Shown: positions 1-9,422, counted from the first letter of the stretch. The stretch: DNA of 64,000 nt from Aquisphaera giovannonii (GCF_008087625.1 NZ_CP042997.1:10292001-10356000); one strand, 5' to 3'. The notes: generated by a model not told the origin, from the letters alone. Numbers and translations are program-made.

Positions 1-2
1 GC

Positions 3-587
3 GCCAACCTCGCCGCCGCCTGGGCCTACCAGCCCGGCGCCGCGGTCTCCACCGAGGGCCGCGCCAGCGACCTCAACGGCCTGATCCTGGTCTCACCCAT
101 GCCCACCGGCGGCGGCTACGCGCTGAAGTCGCTGGCCCCCTCGCTGGCCCCTCGCATCCCGATGGCCCTCTTCGCGGGCGAGAAGGACGGCCCCTGCAAG
201 GACGCCGTCGAGGGCGTCCGCGGCGTCGTCGAGCGGGCCCGGCTGAACCGGATCGAGCTGTTCCCCTCCCCGCTCCACGGCTACAAGCTGCTCCGCCTGG
301 AGCCCAAGATCAGCGACGCCATCACCCGGTTCCTCGAGAACAGCGTCAAGCTCCGGCCCACCGAGTGGGAGCCCCGCTACAACCTCGTCCCCGTCACCGT
401 CTCCGACATCACCACCGTCCGCCACACCACCCCCGCCGCCAAGCCCGCCGAGAAGAAGGCCGACGCCGAGAAGAAGGCCGACGCCGAGAAGAAGGCCGAC
501 GCCGAGAAGAAGGACCAGGAGAAGAAGGACCAGGAGAAGAAGGCCGACGCCGAGAAGGGCAAGGAGGACGCCGCGGACAAGCCCTGA
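3..587 (+). CDS. C-terminal part of a probable alpha/beta-hydrolase with Lys/Glu-rich tail (5' end outside window)
   Basis: The reading frame is open from the first bases of the window, so the start lies upstream. The visible part has a strand-turn pattern typical of the end of an alpha/beta-hydrolase. 'LFAGEKDGPC' fits the strand carrying the acid residue, and 'PSPLHGYKLL' fits the loop carrying the catalytic His. The nucleophile elbow would be upstream and cannot be checked. After about position 435 the protein turns into a low-complexity tail built from AEKKAD and DQEKK units and ends KEDAADKP, which is highly charged and probably disordered. The substrate is unknown. It could also be another hydrolase-like fold without activity. 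Confidence 0.6.
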   Translation, partial: ANLAAAWAYQPGAAVSTEGRASDLNGLILVSPMPTGGGYALKSLAPSLAPRIPMALFAGEKDGPCKDAVEGVRGVVERARLNRIELFPSPLHGYKLLRLEPKISDAITRFLENSVKLRPTEWEPRYNLVPVTVSDITTVRHTTPAAKPAEKKADAEKKADAEKKADAEKKDQEKKDQEKKADAEKGKEDAADKP

Positions 588-641
588 CCCCGGGGCCGAG
601 CCGATCCCCCGGTCACCCCTTCCCGCCCGCCGGGCGGCGGA

Positions 642-647
642 TAAAAT
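642..647 (+). promoter_or_regulatory. Candidate -10 box (TAAAAT)
   Basis: TAAAAT stands out in a GC-rich gap, 70 bases before the ATG at 717. No clear -35 box is seen. The placement matches other -10-like boxes in this window. Confidence 0.35.
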
Positions 648-716
648 GATCGTCGTCGGACAAGTGTCATTGACTCGATGGCCGGCCGGGGCGGGCCGGC
701 GGGGGGGAGGATCCCG

Positions 717-1532
717 ATGGAGGTCTTCGCGGAAGATCCGACGTACCTGGTGATCGGGCTGGTCGTGCTGGCGGCGGCCTGCTTCGTGGCGATGCGGGTG
801 ACGCAGCAGGGGAAGTTCCTGGTCTGGGCGCTGGGCTCGCTGGGGCTGGCGGGGCTGATGCTGCTGGTGGACTTCCTCTGGGTGACGGACAACGAGCGGA
901 TCGAGCGGGTGGTCTACGACCTGAGGCGGGCGGTGCTGGCCGGCGACGCGGACGGGGTGCTGGCGGACCTGACGCCGGACGTGGAGTACCTGCAGCACGA
1001 GACGTCGATCTCCGGCGAGGCGACCCGAGCCCTGATCAAGGCGAACCTGGCCAACGCGAGCTTCGACTTCGTGCACCTGCGCGACCTGCAGGTCAGCGCG
1101 GGGCGGCAGACGCGGCGGGGGAAGGCGGAGTTCCGGGTGTACGCCAAGGGGACGCTGAAGACGCTGGGGGGCTCGTACAACGTGGGGACGGCCAACTCGA
1201 CGTGGTCGCTGGGATTCCAGCAGACCGCGCCGGGGGTCTGGAAGGTGAACCGGATCACGCCCGTCGCGGTGCCCGACGGGGCGATCCAGGCCCCGGGCCC
1301 CGACCTGAAGACCAGGGCGAGGCAGCCGGGGGTGATGCCGGAGTTCTCGAAGCGCCTCCACGGCCGCCGGGTCCTGGGCCCGATGGGCCCCGGGCCGCAT
1401 GGCGCGCCGGCCGAGGATCGCCCGAAGTCGGAGTCGCGCGAGGGCGGGGCCGAGGATCGCCCGAAGTCGGAGTCGCGCGAGTGGGGGCCCGAGAAGCCGT
1501 CGCGGCCGGGCGAGGCCCCCACCGCCGATTAA
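717..1532 (+). CDS. Membrane-anchored NTF2/SnoaL-like protein
   Basis: About 271 residues. The ATG at 717 is preferred over an upstream ATG at 678 because a strong purine-rich ribosome site (GGGGGAGG) ends six bases before it. Residues about 8-50 form two hydrophobic helices. They are followed by a roughly 130-residue alpha/beta domain starting 'DNERIERVVYDLRRAVLAGD' that resembles the NTF2/SnoaL fold (helix, 'LLADLTPDVEYL'-like strand, terminal 'GVWKVNRITPV'). Such domains are usually non-catalytic or ligand-binding. The C-terminal 50 residues are low complexity and carry a 13-residue tandem duplication. The function is unknown; it is likely anchored in the cytoplasmic membrane. Confidence 0.7.
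   Translation: MEVFAEDPTYLVIGLVVLAAACFVAMRVTQQGKFLVWALGSLGLAGLMLLVDFLWVTDNERIERVVYDLRRAVLAGDADGVLADLTPDVEYLQHETSISGEATRALIKANLANASFDFVHLRDLQVSAGRQTRRGKAEFRVYAKGTLKTLGGSYNVGTANSTWSLGFQQTAPGVWKVNRITPVAVPDGAIQAPGPDLKTRARQPGVMPEFSKRLHGRRVLGPMGPGPHGAPAEDRPKSESREGGAEDRPKSESREWGPEKPSRPGEAPTAD
1411..1481 (+). repeat. 39-bp tandem duplication inside a coding region
   Basis: Two copies of a 39-bp unit start at 1411 and 1450. They encode AEDRPKSESRE twice in frame near the C-terminus of the NTF2-like protein. The second copy matches for about 32 bases and then diverges. Confidence 0.8.
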
Positions 1533-1594
1533 AGCGGGCGCGGGCGGAGGGGACGCCCCGTCGCGATGGCGCGGCCCGTCGGCCCCCGCGTCGC

Positions 1595-2128
1595 TCAGCG
1601 GCGGTCGGGGTACTCCAGGATGATCAGCTTGTGTTCCTTCTCGTCGTAGCCGTAATCCTGGTAGTGCGGCAGCTTGGGCAGGGCGATGTTGTTGGCCTTG
1701 ATGATCACGTCCATGAACTCCTGGTAATTCTTGGGATACCGGTCGTTCTCGGCGTGATACAGGTCCATCGCGTGCTGGATGCTGAGGATCGACGTCTGGC
1801 CGATGGCGGTGACGTAGGCGTTGCCCTGGAGGGTGATGTAGTCCTTCGCCGTGATCTTCGTGCTGCCGACCTGGGCCCCCTTCTGGAGCTCGGGGCGGGC
1901 GTTCTTGATGTCCTGAGTCCGCTTGCCGACGATGAACTCGGGCTCGGCCTTCTTGGCCGGCGCGGGGGCCGCGGCGGCGTTCGGGGCGGCGGGCTTCTTG
2001 TCGACGTTCCGCTCCTCCTCGCAGCCGGCGGCCGCGGCGAGGGCCAGCGCAAGGCCGCAGGCCGGCAGGGACGCCCGGCGGGGGCCGGGAAGGAGGCCGG
2101 TCGCGGTCGCCATCGATTGCAGACGCAT
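1595..2128 (-). CDS. Predicted lipoprotein of unknown function
   Basis: A 177-residue protein starting at an ATG with a good ribosome site (GGAGGAA, seven bases away). The N-terminal signal ends in a lipobox, LAAAAGC, with the lipidated Cys at residue 36. An Ala/Pro/Lys-rich linker follows (about 37-63), then a folded domain with 'TSILSIQHAMDLYHAENDRYPKNYQEFMDVII'-type sequence. That pattern, a helix followed by 'ENDRYPKNYQEF', resembles the mature part of type II secretion pseudopilins and is common in planctomycete lipoproteins. It ends LIILEYPDRR. A role at the envelope is inferred; no enzymatic motif is seen. Confidence 0.7.
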   Translation of the reverse strand: MRLQSMATATGLLPGPRRASLPACGLALALAAAAGCEEERNVDKKPAAPNAAAAPAPAKKAEPEFIVGKRTQDIKNARPELQKGAQVGSTKITAKDYITLQGNAYVTAIGQTSILSIQHAMDLYHAENDRYPKNYQEFMDVIIKANNIALPKLPHYQDYGYDEKEHKLIILEYPDRR

Positions 2129-2222
2129 CGGAGTTCCTCCGGGCTGGGGATGCTCGGCTCGATCCGGCCTGGCTCGGCCCTGCGCCGCCCCCGCCCCGCC
2201 TCGTGCGGCCCGGCCGGCCTGC

Positions 2223-2984
2223 TCAGTCGCCCCACTTGAAGCTGCGGAGGTCGTCCAGGCGGTCGTGGCGGGTGAGGTCGAAGTGCAAGGGGGTGACGGT
2301 GATGTAGCCCTCGCAGAGGCTGGTGACGTCGGTCTCCGGGCCCTGGAGGTTGTACGGGGGATTGTAGGTCATCCAGTAGTAGGTGCGCCCGCGGGGGTCC
2401 TGCCGGCGCTCGAAGCCCTCGCCGTAGCGGCCCAGGCCCATGGGGACGACCTTCACGCCCTTGGGCTCGCCCCGCGAGTGCGCCGGGATGTTCACGTTGA
2501 ACAGCGAGCCGTTCTGCGGCTTGCTCGCCAGGATCTTCTCGATGATCCTCGCCGCGTGCCGGGCGGCGTGCGGGTAGTCGAAGTGCTCGGCGAGCTCCAG
2601 CGAGACGGCCACGCTGGTGATCTTGAAGAAGGCCCCCTCGACGGCCGCCGCGACGGTGCCGGAGTACAGGACGTTGATGCCGGCGTTGGAGCCGGAGTTG
2701 ATCCCGGAGACGATCAGGTCCGGGGGCCTGGGCATCAGCTCGCAGATCGCGAGCTTGACGCTGTCGGCCGGCGAGCCCTCGACCGACCAGCCGAGGTTCG
2801 TGCCGTCCTCGGCGTCCACCTGCTTGACCACCAGCGGGTTGAGCAGCGTGATGGTGTGCGCCACCCCGCTCTGCTCCAGGGCCGGGGCCACCACCGTGAC
2901 CTCGCCGAGCTTCAGGAGCTCCTTGCGGAGGGCCCGCAGCCCCGGGGCGAAGACGCCGTCATCGTTCGTCAGGAGTATGTGCAT
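2223..2984 (-). CDS. surE: 5'/3'-nucleotidase SurE
   Basis: A 253-residue protein beginning MHILLTNDDG. SurE hydrolyses nucleoside 5'- and 3'-monophosphates with a divalent metal held by a conserved Asp-Asp pair, a Ser and an Asn. All are present: D8 and D9 in TNDDG, S39 in EQSG, and N96 in SGINSGSNAG. Length and domain order are normal for the family. The ATG at 2984 is chosen because the SurE fold begins exactly there; the longer open frame upstream has no recognisable sequence. It is probably a cytoplasmic stress-survival or nucleotide-salvage enzyme. It is transcribed away from the ECF sigma gene, giving a divergent intergenic region. Confidence 0.95.
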   Translation of the reverse strand: MHILLTNDDGVFAPGLRALRKELLKLGEVTVVAPALEQSGVAHTITLLNPLVVKQVDAEDGTNLGWSVEGSPADSVKLAICELMPRPPDLIVSGINSGSNAGINVLYSGTVAAAVEGAFFKITSVAVSLELAEHFDYPHAARHAARIIEKILASKPQNGSLFNVNIPAHSRGEPKGVKVVPMGLGRYGEGFERRQDPRGRTYYWMTYNPPYNLQGPETDVTSLCEGYITVTPLHFDLTRHDRLDDLRSFKWGD

Positions 2985-3052
2985 CGTTGCCGAGCCGATC
3001 CGATCGTCGCGGGGCCAGGGCCCCGGATCGGGGCCGATATCCATCGGAATCG

Positions 3053-3058
3053 ATCGTA
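3053..3058 (-). promoter_or_regulatory. Candidate -10 box for surE (TACGAT)
   Basis: On the minus strand TACGAT lies about 70 bases before the surE start, in the divergent gap with the sigma factor. No convincing -35 is visible. Confidence 0.3.
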
Positions 3059-3195
3059 ACGGCCCGGCCCGAGCAGCGTCAACCGGCGGCACCCGGCCGG
3101 GCGGCGGCCGGCGACGCCCCGAGGGGGGCGCCCCCCGATGCAACGGCTGTCCCGCGGCCCGCCGGGGGCGCATATTAAGGGGTAGGACCACGGCC

Positions 3196-3834
3196 ATGAC
3201 CAACGATCCGACCGATACCGACCTCCTCCTCGAGCGGCTCCGCGGGGGCGACAGGCAGGCGCTGACGGACCTGTTCCAGCGCCACCGGGGCCGGCTGCGC
3301 CGGATGGTCGAGCTGCGCCTGGACGCGCGGCTCCAGGGCCGCGTCGACGCCAGCGACGTGCTCCAGGACGCCTTCCTCGACGCGGCCACCCACCTGGACG
3401 GCTACCTCCGCGGGGCGGGCCCGCCGCCGTTCCTCTGGCTGCGATGCGTGGTGAGCCAGCGGCTGGCGATCGTCCACAGGCGGCACCGCGGCACGAAGAT
3501 GCGCGACGTCGCGCAGGAGGTCTCGCTGTACCGCGAGGCCCCGCCCCAGGCCAGCTCGGCGGCGCTCGCCTCGATGCTCCTGGGCCGGCTCACCTCGCCC
3601 TCCAACGCGGCGATCCGGGCCGAGCAGGTGCTTCGGGTCCAGGAGGCCCTCAACGCCCTGGAGCCGATCGACCGCGAGGTGATCGCGCTGCGGCAATTCG
3701 AGGAGCTCAGCCGCGCCGAGGCGGCCCAGGTGCTGGGGATCACCGAGGAGGCCGGCGCCAAGCGCTACATCCGGGCCCTGCGGAGGCTCAAGTCGGTCCT
3801 GGAGGCGCGGCCGGGCGGGGCCGAGGGGCATTGA
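3196..3834 (+). CDS. ECF-type RNA polymerase sigma factor (planctomycete type)
   Basis: A 212-residue sigma-70 family protein. Region 2 is visible as the 'LTDLFQRHRGRLRRMVELRLD' helix and 'VDASDVLQDAFLDA'. Region 4 is the helix-turn-helix 'LSRAEAAQVLGITEEAGAKR' followed by a basic helix. The ATG at 3196 is where the family normally begins; the longer open frame upstream is unrelated sequence. The kinase gene starts three bases after the stop, so the two are almost certainly co-transcribed. In planctomycetes this pairing is frequent and is thought to couple kinase signalling to an alternative sigma factor. No classical membrane anti-sigma gene is adjacent. Confidence 0.93.
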   Translation: MTNDPTDTDLLLERLRGGDRQALTDLFQRHRGRLRRMVELRLDARLQGRVDASDVLQDAFLDAATHLDGYLRGAGPPPFLWLRCVVSQRLAIVHRRHRGTKMRDVAQEVSLYREAPPQASSAALASMLLGRLTSPSNAAIRAEQVLRVQEALNALEPIDREVIALRQFEELSRAEAAQVLGITEEAGAKRYIRALRRLKSVLEARPGGAEGH

Positions 3835-3837
3835 GCG

Positions 3838-6800
3838 ATGGCGATCGGCGAGGACGAATCGGGGCGCGACGACCTGCTCGACCGGCTCGCCGAGGAGTTC
3901 GCCGCGCGGCTCCGGCGCGGGGAGCGGCCCGCGCTGAAGGAGTATGCCGACCGCTACCCGGAGCTCGCCGACGAGATCCGCGCGGTCTTCCCGGCCATGG
4001 CCCAGGTGGAGCGGGCCAAGGAGATCTGCCGGGACTGGGGCGACGAGGACGCGGCCGGCGCCGCGCCGCCGTCGCGGGTGGGCGACTACCGGATCGTCCG
4101 CGAGATCGGCCGCGGGGGCATGGGCGTGGTCTACGAGGCGGAGCAGGTCTCGCTCGGCCGCCGCGTCGCGCTGAAGGTCCTGCCCTCGCCGTCGGCCCGG
4201 GACGGCACGACGCTCGCCCGGTTCCGCCGCGAGGCCCGCGCCTCGGCCCGGCTGCACCACACCAACATCGTCCCGGTCTTCGACGTGGGCCAGGACGGGG
4301 AGGTCCGCTACTACGCGATGCAGTTCATCCAGGGCCAGAGCCTGGACGCCGTCATCCGCGAGCTCCGCCGGCTGCGGGACGGGTCGCGCCCCGGGCGCGG
4401 CGGCGGGGCGGGGGGCCGACCGGGCGGCCCGCTCACGCAGCGGATGGACGCGGAGGCCGACGTCGCACTGTCGCTGCTCACGGGCCAGTTCCGGCGGGGC
4501 CTGCCGACCGGCCCCCGGGACGACGGCGACGCGCGCGATCCGGGCGGCCCCGCCCCGCCCCGGGACGACCCCCCGACGGCCGCGGAGCCCTCGGCCGTGA
4601 TGCCGGGCGGAGGGCCGCTCTCGGCCGCGGAGTCGCGGCACCGGACGTTCCACCGGGGCGTGGCCCAGGTCGGCCGCCAGGTCGCCTCGGCGCTGGCCTA
4701 CGCCCACGCCCGCGGCATCCTCCACCGCGACATCAAGCCGTCGAACCTCCTGCTCGACACCGAGGGCGTCGCCTGGGTCAGCGACTTCGGCCTGGCCAAG
4801 GTGGACGACGACGACCTGACCCGGACCGGAGACATCCTGGGCACGCTCCGCTACATGGCCCCGGAGCGGTTCCGAGGCCGGGGGGACGCCCGGGCGGACG
4901 TCTACTCGCTGGGCCTGACCCTCTACGAGATGCTCGTCCTGCGGCCCGCGTTCGACTCGCCGGACCGCGTGGCGCTGAGCGAGCAGATCAAGGCCGTCGA
5001 GCCGCCCCGGCCCCGCTCGCGGGACCCGCGGATCCCCCGCGACCTGGAGACCATCGTCCTGAAGGCCATCGAGAAGGACCCGGCGCACCGCTACGCGACG
5101 GCCGAGGCGATGGCCGAGGACCTGCAGCGCTTCCTCGACGACCAGCCGGTCCTGGCGCGCCGGGCCCGCGCGGCCGAGCGGTACGCCCGATGGGCCCGGC
5201 GCAACCCGTCGGTCGCGGTCCTCGGGGGCGTGCTGACGGCGGTGCTCCTGGCGGCGACGGCCTCCTCGGTGCTCGTCGCCCGCCGGATGGCGGCGCTGGC
5301 GGAGGTCAACGAGGGCGCGGCGACGAGCGAGCGCGAGGCGAGGCTGGATGCGACGGCGGCGCGCGAGCAGGCCGACCTCCAGCGCGAGCGGGCCGAGCGG
5401 CACCTCTACACCGCCCGGATCGGCCAGGCCGAGAGCGCGCTCCGCCTGCGCGACGCCGCCACGGCGCGGGGCCTGCTGGACGAGTGCCGCCCCGGGCCGG
5501 GCGAGCCGGACCGGCGCGGCTGGGAGTGGTCCTACCTGGACCGGTGGTGCCGCCCCGCGTCGGCGACCCTCGCCCTGCCCACCGCCGCGCAATCCCGCTG
5601 CCTGGCCGCCAGCCCCGACGGCCGCATGCTGGCGGTCGGCTGCTGGGATCCCGACGCGGTGAATGCCCGGAAGGACGCGGCGGTCCCCGTCTACCTGATC
5701 GGCCTGCCGGAGGGCCGGATCCTCCGCGAGCTGGTCGGGCACGAGCTGGTCGTCCACGCCGTCGCCTTCCGGCCCGACGGGAGGCGGCTGGCGACCTTCG
5801 GGGCCGCGGATTTCGTCCGGATCTGGGACACCGGGGACGGGCGGCTGCTCCGGACCATCCGCCTGGGCCCGCCGGGCGACGCGCGCGCCCTGGGGATGGG
5901 CTGGAGCCCGGATGGCCGCCGGCTCGCCGTGGCCGCGGCCGGCGCCCCGCTCCGCGTCTGGGATCCCGAGACGGGGCGAGAGACGGCCCGGATCGCGCGG
6001 GACGCCACGGCCGTGGCCTGGGGCCCGGACGGGGCCCGGATCGCCCTGGCCCTGCCCGACGACCTCGGGCTGGAGGTCCGCCCCTGGGATCCGCGGGCCG
6101 ACCGGCCGGGTGAGCCGGTGTTCGCCCGTCGCGGCCGGGCCCGCACGCTCGGCTGGTCGCCCGACGGCCGCCGGCTGGCCGCCACCTGGGGCCTGTCCGA
6201 CGTGGGCCAGGCCGGGTCCCGCCTGACCGTCAGCGACGCCGCGACCGGCGAGGAGGTCTTCCGGTTCGAGGACCCCGCGGAGCTGGGGCCGGTCGCCTTC
6301 AGCCCCGACGGCGCGCGGGTGGCGGCGGGCACCGACTCCGAGGCGGTGCACGCCTTCGACGCGGCGAGCGGCCGGCGGCACGCCGCCCTGTTCACCGAGG
6401 CCACGCAGGTCACCGGCCTGGCGTTCTCCGCCGACGGGCGCCGCCTCCACGCGGCCGGCTGGGGGATGGGCGGCGTGAAGGTGTTCGACGCCCTCCGCGA
6501 CCCCCGAGGCCGCCGCGTCGCGGGCCTGACGGACCGGGTCGCGGCCCTTTGGCTCGGCCGCGGCGGACTCCGGATCCGGGAGGTCGAGTGGGGATTCGGT
6601 GCGGTCAGCTCCGTCGATCCGATCGACGGCGGCGAGCGGATCGACCGGCTCATCCCCGCGACGAATCGCCCGCGCTGGCCCCGGGACGACTTCGCCTTCA
6701 GCCCCGACGGCGGGCTGATCGCGGCGCCCAGGCGCGACGAACGGTCCGCCGTCGGGGTCTGGGACGCGGCCCTCGGGCGGCGGGTCGCCACGCTGCGGGG

Positions 6801-8790
6801 ATCGGCGGGGGCGGTCTCGGCGGTCGCATTCGGCGGGGACGGCCGCTCGCTGGCGGCCGCGGCCGGCGCGACGGAAGGGCGGCCGATCGTGACCCTCTGG
6901 GACGTGGCCTCCGGCCGGCCGGTCCGGAGCTTCGAGGCGGGGCCGGGCCTGGTCCAGGCCGTGGCCGTCAGCGGCGACGGCCGACGGCTCGCGGCGGGCG
7001 GCGGCGTGCGCCCGGGCGAGCCGTTCTGGGTCACCGCCTGGGACGCGGAGACGGGCGCCGTGGTCGGGTCCCTGGACGGCCTGGGGTGGGTCACCTCCCT
7101 GGCCTTCCACCCGGACGGGTCTCGGATCGCCGTCGCCGATTTCACCGAGGCGAAGGTCCACCTCTGGGACCTCGCCGCGGGCATCCGGATCACGAATCCC
7201 GGGCCGAAGGGCGCCAGCTGCGTCCGGTTCCTGCCCGGCGGCGAGCGGCTGGCATCCCTGGGATACGAGGGCGACGTCCACCTGGCCGACGCCCGGACCG
7301 GCCAGGAGGTGCTGGTGCTCCGCGCCTCCGGCGCGCCCGTCGGCGGCCGGGGCTACACGCCGCGGATGGCGTTCAGCCCGGACGGCTCCTGCATCGTCGC
7401 CAACGCGCCGGACAACGCGCTGAACCTCTGGGACCTCGGCCCGGCGGCCGCCCTCGCGGCCGAGCCCTCGCCCGGCGACGTCGCGGGCTGGCTGGGCCGC
7501 GGCCGCGCCCTGGCGGAGCGGGGCGACGCCGCGGGCGCCGAGTCCGCCTGGGCGCGGGCCCGCGCCCCGGAGGGCCGCGATCCGTCGCCCTGGATCGAGC
7601 ACGCCGCATGGCTCCATCGCCGCGGCGATCGCGACGGGGCGCGGGAGGCCCTGGCGAGGGCCATGGCGGCCCTGCCCGACGACCCCGGGCGGTGGCTCGA
7701 CCTCGGCCGGCTGCTCGGCCGGCTCGGCTGGGCGGAGGGCTCGGCGGCGGTCCTGGGGCGGGCGCGGTCCCTCTGCGAGCGGCGGCTCTCCGGAGGGCCG
7801 GGCGACGAGGCGGCCGCGGCCGCCCTGGCGGAGCTGCTCCCGGAGGCCGACGATCCGGCCGGCTGGGCCGTCCTCCGGCCCGACCGCGCGGCCTCCGCGG
7901 CGGGTGCCACGCTGGCCACGCTGCCCGACGGCTCCGTCCTGGCCGGCGGCCCGAGCCCGCCCGTCGACACCTACGCGATCGAGGCGACGGCGGGCCCGGC
8001 CGCGATCACGGCCCTGCAGCTCGAGGCGCTCACCGACCCGGCCCTGCCGGGCGGCGGGCCCGGGCGGTCGGCGTACCCCTACGGCGGCGGCCTCTTCGTC
8101 CTGCGGTCGATCCGCGTGGGCATCGCCGCCGGGCCGTCCGCGCCGGCCCCGTTCGACCCGACCGGGGCGCTCGCCGATCATCCGGAACCGGGCTCCCGCC
8201 TGCGAGGCGTCCGCGGGGCCATCGACGCCGACCCGGCGAGCATGTGGTCGATCGAGCCCTTGCCGGGCCGTCCCCACCGGGCCGTCTTCCGGCTCGCGCG
8301 GCCGATCCGGCCGGGCCGCGGCGAGAGGCTGCGCGTGGAGCTGGCCAGCGGGCACGAGCTCGTCCTCTCCGGCACGCTGGGCCGGTTCCGCCTGTCGGTC
8401 ACCGATCGGCCCTGGCCGCTCTACCGGCCGGCCCTCCGGGCCATCCGGGCCGACGCGGAGCGGCCCGGACGCACGCGGCTGGGCGCGGCCTACCTGCTCC
8501 TGGGCGAGTGGGCGCCGGCCGCCGCGGCGCTGGCCCGGCCCGCCCCCGCACCCGACGGCCCCGCCCCGGACGGCTTCCTCCTGGCGCTGGCGCTCCATCA
8601 CCTCGGCCGCCGCGACGACGCCCGAGCCGCCTGCGTTCGCGCCCTGGAGCGGCCGGCGATCAACCCGGCCGACGACCCCGCCCGGGACGTCGCCGTCGAG
8701 GCGCTCGCCACGATCCTCGGCCTGGACGCCGATCATGCCGAGGGCCTCCTGCTCGACCGCGCCTTCCCGGCCGACCCGTTCGCCCGGTGA
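3838..8790 (+). CDS. Transmembrane Ser/Thr protein kinase with WD40 and TPR-like repeats
   Basis: A 1650-residue protein. Residues 1-80 form a helical N-terminus. The Hanks-type kinase domain spans about 83-435: Gly loop GRGGMG at 91-96, Lys113 in VALKVL, catalytic HRD at 296-298 with KPSN, and DFG at 316-318. An unusual Gly/Pro/Asp-rich insert of about 80 residues (roughly 180-265) sits between the hinge and the catalytic loop. A transmembrane helix lies at about 457-480. It is followed by about a dozen WD40-like repeats ('FSPDG.RLA...VWD', about 565-1210) and TPR-like helices with a final beta-rich region. The cytoplasmic kinase and extracytoplasmic sensor topology is inferred. All catalytic motifs are intact, so it should be active. 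It is paired with the sigma factor three bases upstream. Confidence 0.93.
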   Translation: MAIGEDESGRDDLLDRLAEEFAARLRRGERPALKEYADRYPELADEIRAVFPAMAQVERAKEICRDWGDEDAAGAAPPSRVGDYRIVREIGRGGMGVVYEAEQVSLGRRVALKVLPSPSARDGTTLARFRREARASARLHHTNIVPVFDVGQDGEVRYYAMQFIQGQSLDAVIRELRRLRDGSRPGRGGGAGGRPGGPLTQRMDAEADVALSLLTGQFRRGLPTGPRDDGDARDPGGPAPPRDDPPTAAEPSAVMPGGGPLSAAESRHRTFHRGVAQVGRQVASALAYAHARGILHRDIKPSNLLLDTEGVAWVSDFGLAKVDDDDLTRTGDILGTLRYMAPERFRGRGDARADVYSLGLTLYEMLVLRPAFDSPDRVALSEQIKAVEPPRPRSRDPRIPRDLETIVLKAIEKDPAHRYATAEAMAEDLQRFLDDQPVLARRARAAERYARWARRNPSVAVLGGVLTAVLLAATASSVLVARRMAALAEVNEGAATSEREARLDATAAREQADLQRERAERHLYTARIGQAESALRLRDAATARGLLDECRPGPGEPDRRGWEWSYLDRWCRPASATLALPTAAQSRCLAASPDGRMLAVGCWDPDAVNARKDAAVPVYLIGLPEGRILRELVGHELVVHAVAFRPDGRRLATFGAADFVRIWDTGDGRLLRTIRLGPPGDARALGMGWSPDGRRLAVAAAGAPLRVWDPETGRETARIARDATAVAWGPDGARIALALPDDLGLEVRPWDPRADRPGEPVFARRGRARTLGWSPDGRRLAATWGLSDVGQAGSRLTVSDAATGEEVFRFEDPAELGPVAFSPDGARVAAGTDSEAVHAFDAASGRRHAALFTEATQVTGLAFSADGRRLHAAGWGMGGVKVFDALRDPRGRRVAGLTDRVAALWLGRGGLRIREVEWGFGAVSSVDPIDGGERIDRLIPATNRPRWPRDDFAFSPDGGLIAAPRRDERSAVGVWDAALGRRVATLRGSAGAVSAVAFGGDGRSLAAAAGATEGRPIVTLWDVASGRPVRSFEAGPGLVQAVAVSGDGRRLAAGGGVRPGEPFWVTAWDAETGAVVGSLDGLGWVTSLAFHPDGSRIAVADFTEAKVHLWDLAAGIRITNPGPKGASCVRFLPGGERLASLGYEGDVHLADARTGQEVLVLRASGAPVGGRGYTPRMAFSPDGSCIVANAPDNALNLWDLGPAAALAAEPSPGDVAGWLGRGRALAERGDAAGAESAWARARAPEGRDPSPWIEHAAWLHRRGDRDGAREALARAMAALPDDPGRWLDLGRLLGRLGWAEGSAAVLGRARSLCERRLSGGPGDEAAAAALAELLPEADDPAGWAVLRPDRAASAAGATLATLPDGSVLAGGPSPPVDTYAIEATAGPAAITALQLEALTDPALPGGGPGRSAYPYGGGLFVLRSIRVGIAAGPSAPAPFDPTGALADHPEPGSRLRGVRGAIDADPASMWSIEPLPGRPHRAVFRLARPIRPGRGERLRVELASGHELVLSGTLGRFRLSVTDRPWPLYRPALRAIRADAERPGRTRLGAAYLLLGEWAPAAAALARPAPAPDGPAPDGFLLALALHHLGRRDDARAACVRALERPAINPADDPARDVAVEALATILGLDADHAEGLLLDRAFPADPFAR

Positions 8791-9195
8791 CGGCCCCTCG
8801 CGGATCGCGGGGCATGCGCGTCCCTCGCGCCGGTGGAGATGGCGGGAATCGAGTGGCTTTTGACAATGTTATCTCTATTCTCATCAGTCTTTATTCATTT
8901 AATATGTCTGAATATCTTCAAATAGCCGACGGCGACGCCCGCAACCGGCTCGCGAGGCGACTCCCAAGAACGCTCGCGAAATCACGCCGTCTCTTGGAAA
9001 ATCGTTCATGACGGCAATCTTTTGCTATTGCAACCCAATGCCGGGCGCGGTTTTCTATCCGCCGACCGTTGCAGCCGCCATTCTTCAACGACTCGCATCC
9101 GCCCCTCTCCACGCGGATGGGAGTCACTGACTCCAACTTCGAAGCCTCTCCCGATCACCGTTCGACGCCGCACCTCGATGTCCCTGGGAGGTTCC
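8791..9195 (+). other. Gene-poor, AT-rich gap
   Basis: No gene was found in these 405 bases. The stretch 8850-9060 is unusually AT-rich for this genome (runs such as TTATTCATTTAATATG) and may hold the promoter for the frameshifted gene that follows, or may be foreign DNA. Confidence 0.5.
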
Positions 9196-9233
9196 ATGGC
9201 CCGGTCTCGCCTCGCGCGTAAGGATCGTCTGCG

Positions 9234-9240
9234 CCCCCCC
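9234..9240 (+). repeat. Homopolymer C7 tract at the frameshift point
   Basis: Seven C residues at codons 13-15 of the LEPRSL gene. A C6 or C9 tract would restore the frame. Confidence 0.8.
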
Positions 9241-9422
9241 TGCGTTGAAGGGCTTCTTGCTTGATCCCCTGGAGCCGAGGTCGCTGGTCGCCGAGCCGGT
9301 CAACGTCTTCTCGCTCAGCCTGGGCGTGCCGATGGGACTCATCGGGGCGATGCACGCCGAGAATCTCGCGAAGGCGAACATCCCGTCACAGGCCTTGCAG
9401 GTGACGACGGTCACGCCTTCCC

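Noticed and set aside
3175-8736. A very long minus-strand frame opposite the WD40 kinase
   Set aside because: Same GC-bias artefact; no motifs, and the plus strand has clear kinase and WD40 sequence.
8860-8881. TTGACA followed by TATTCT in the AT-rich patch
   Set aside because: The spacing is only 10 bases, too short for a standard sigma-70 promoter.
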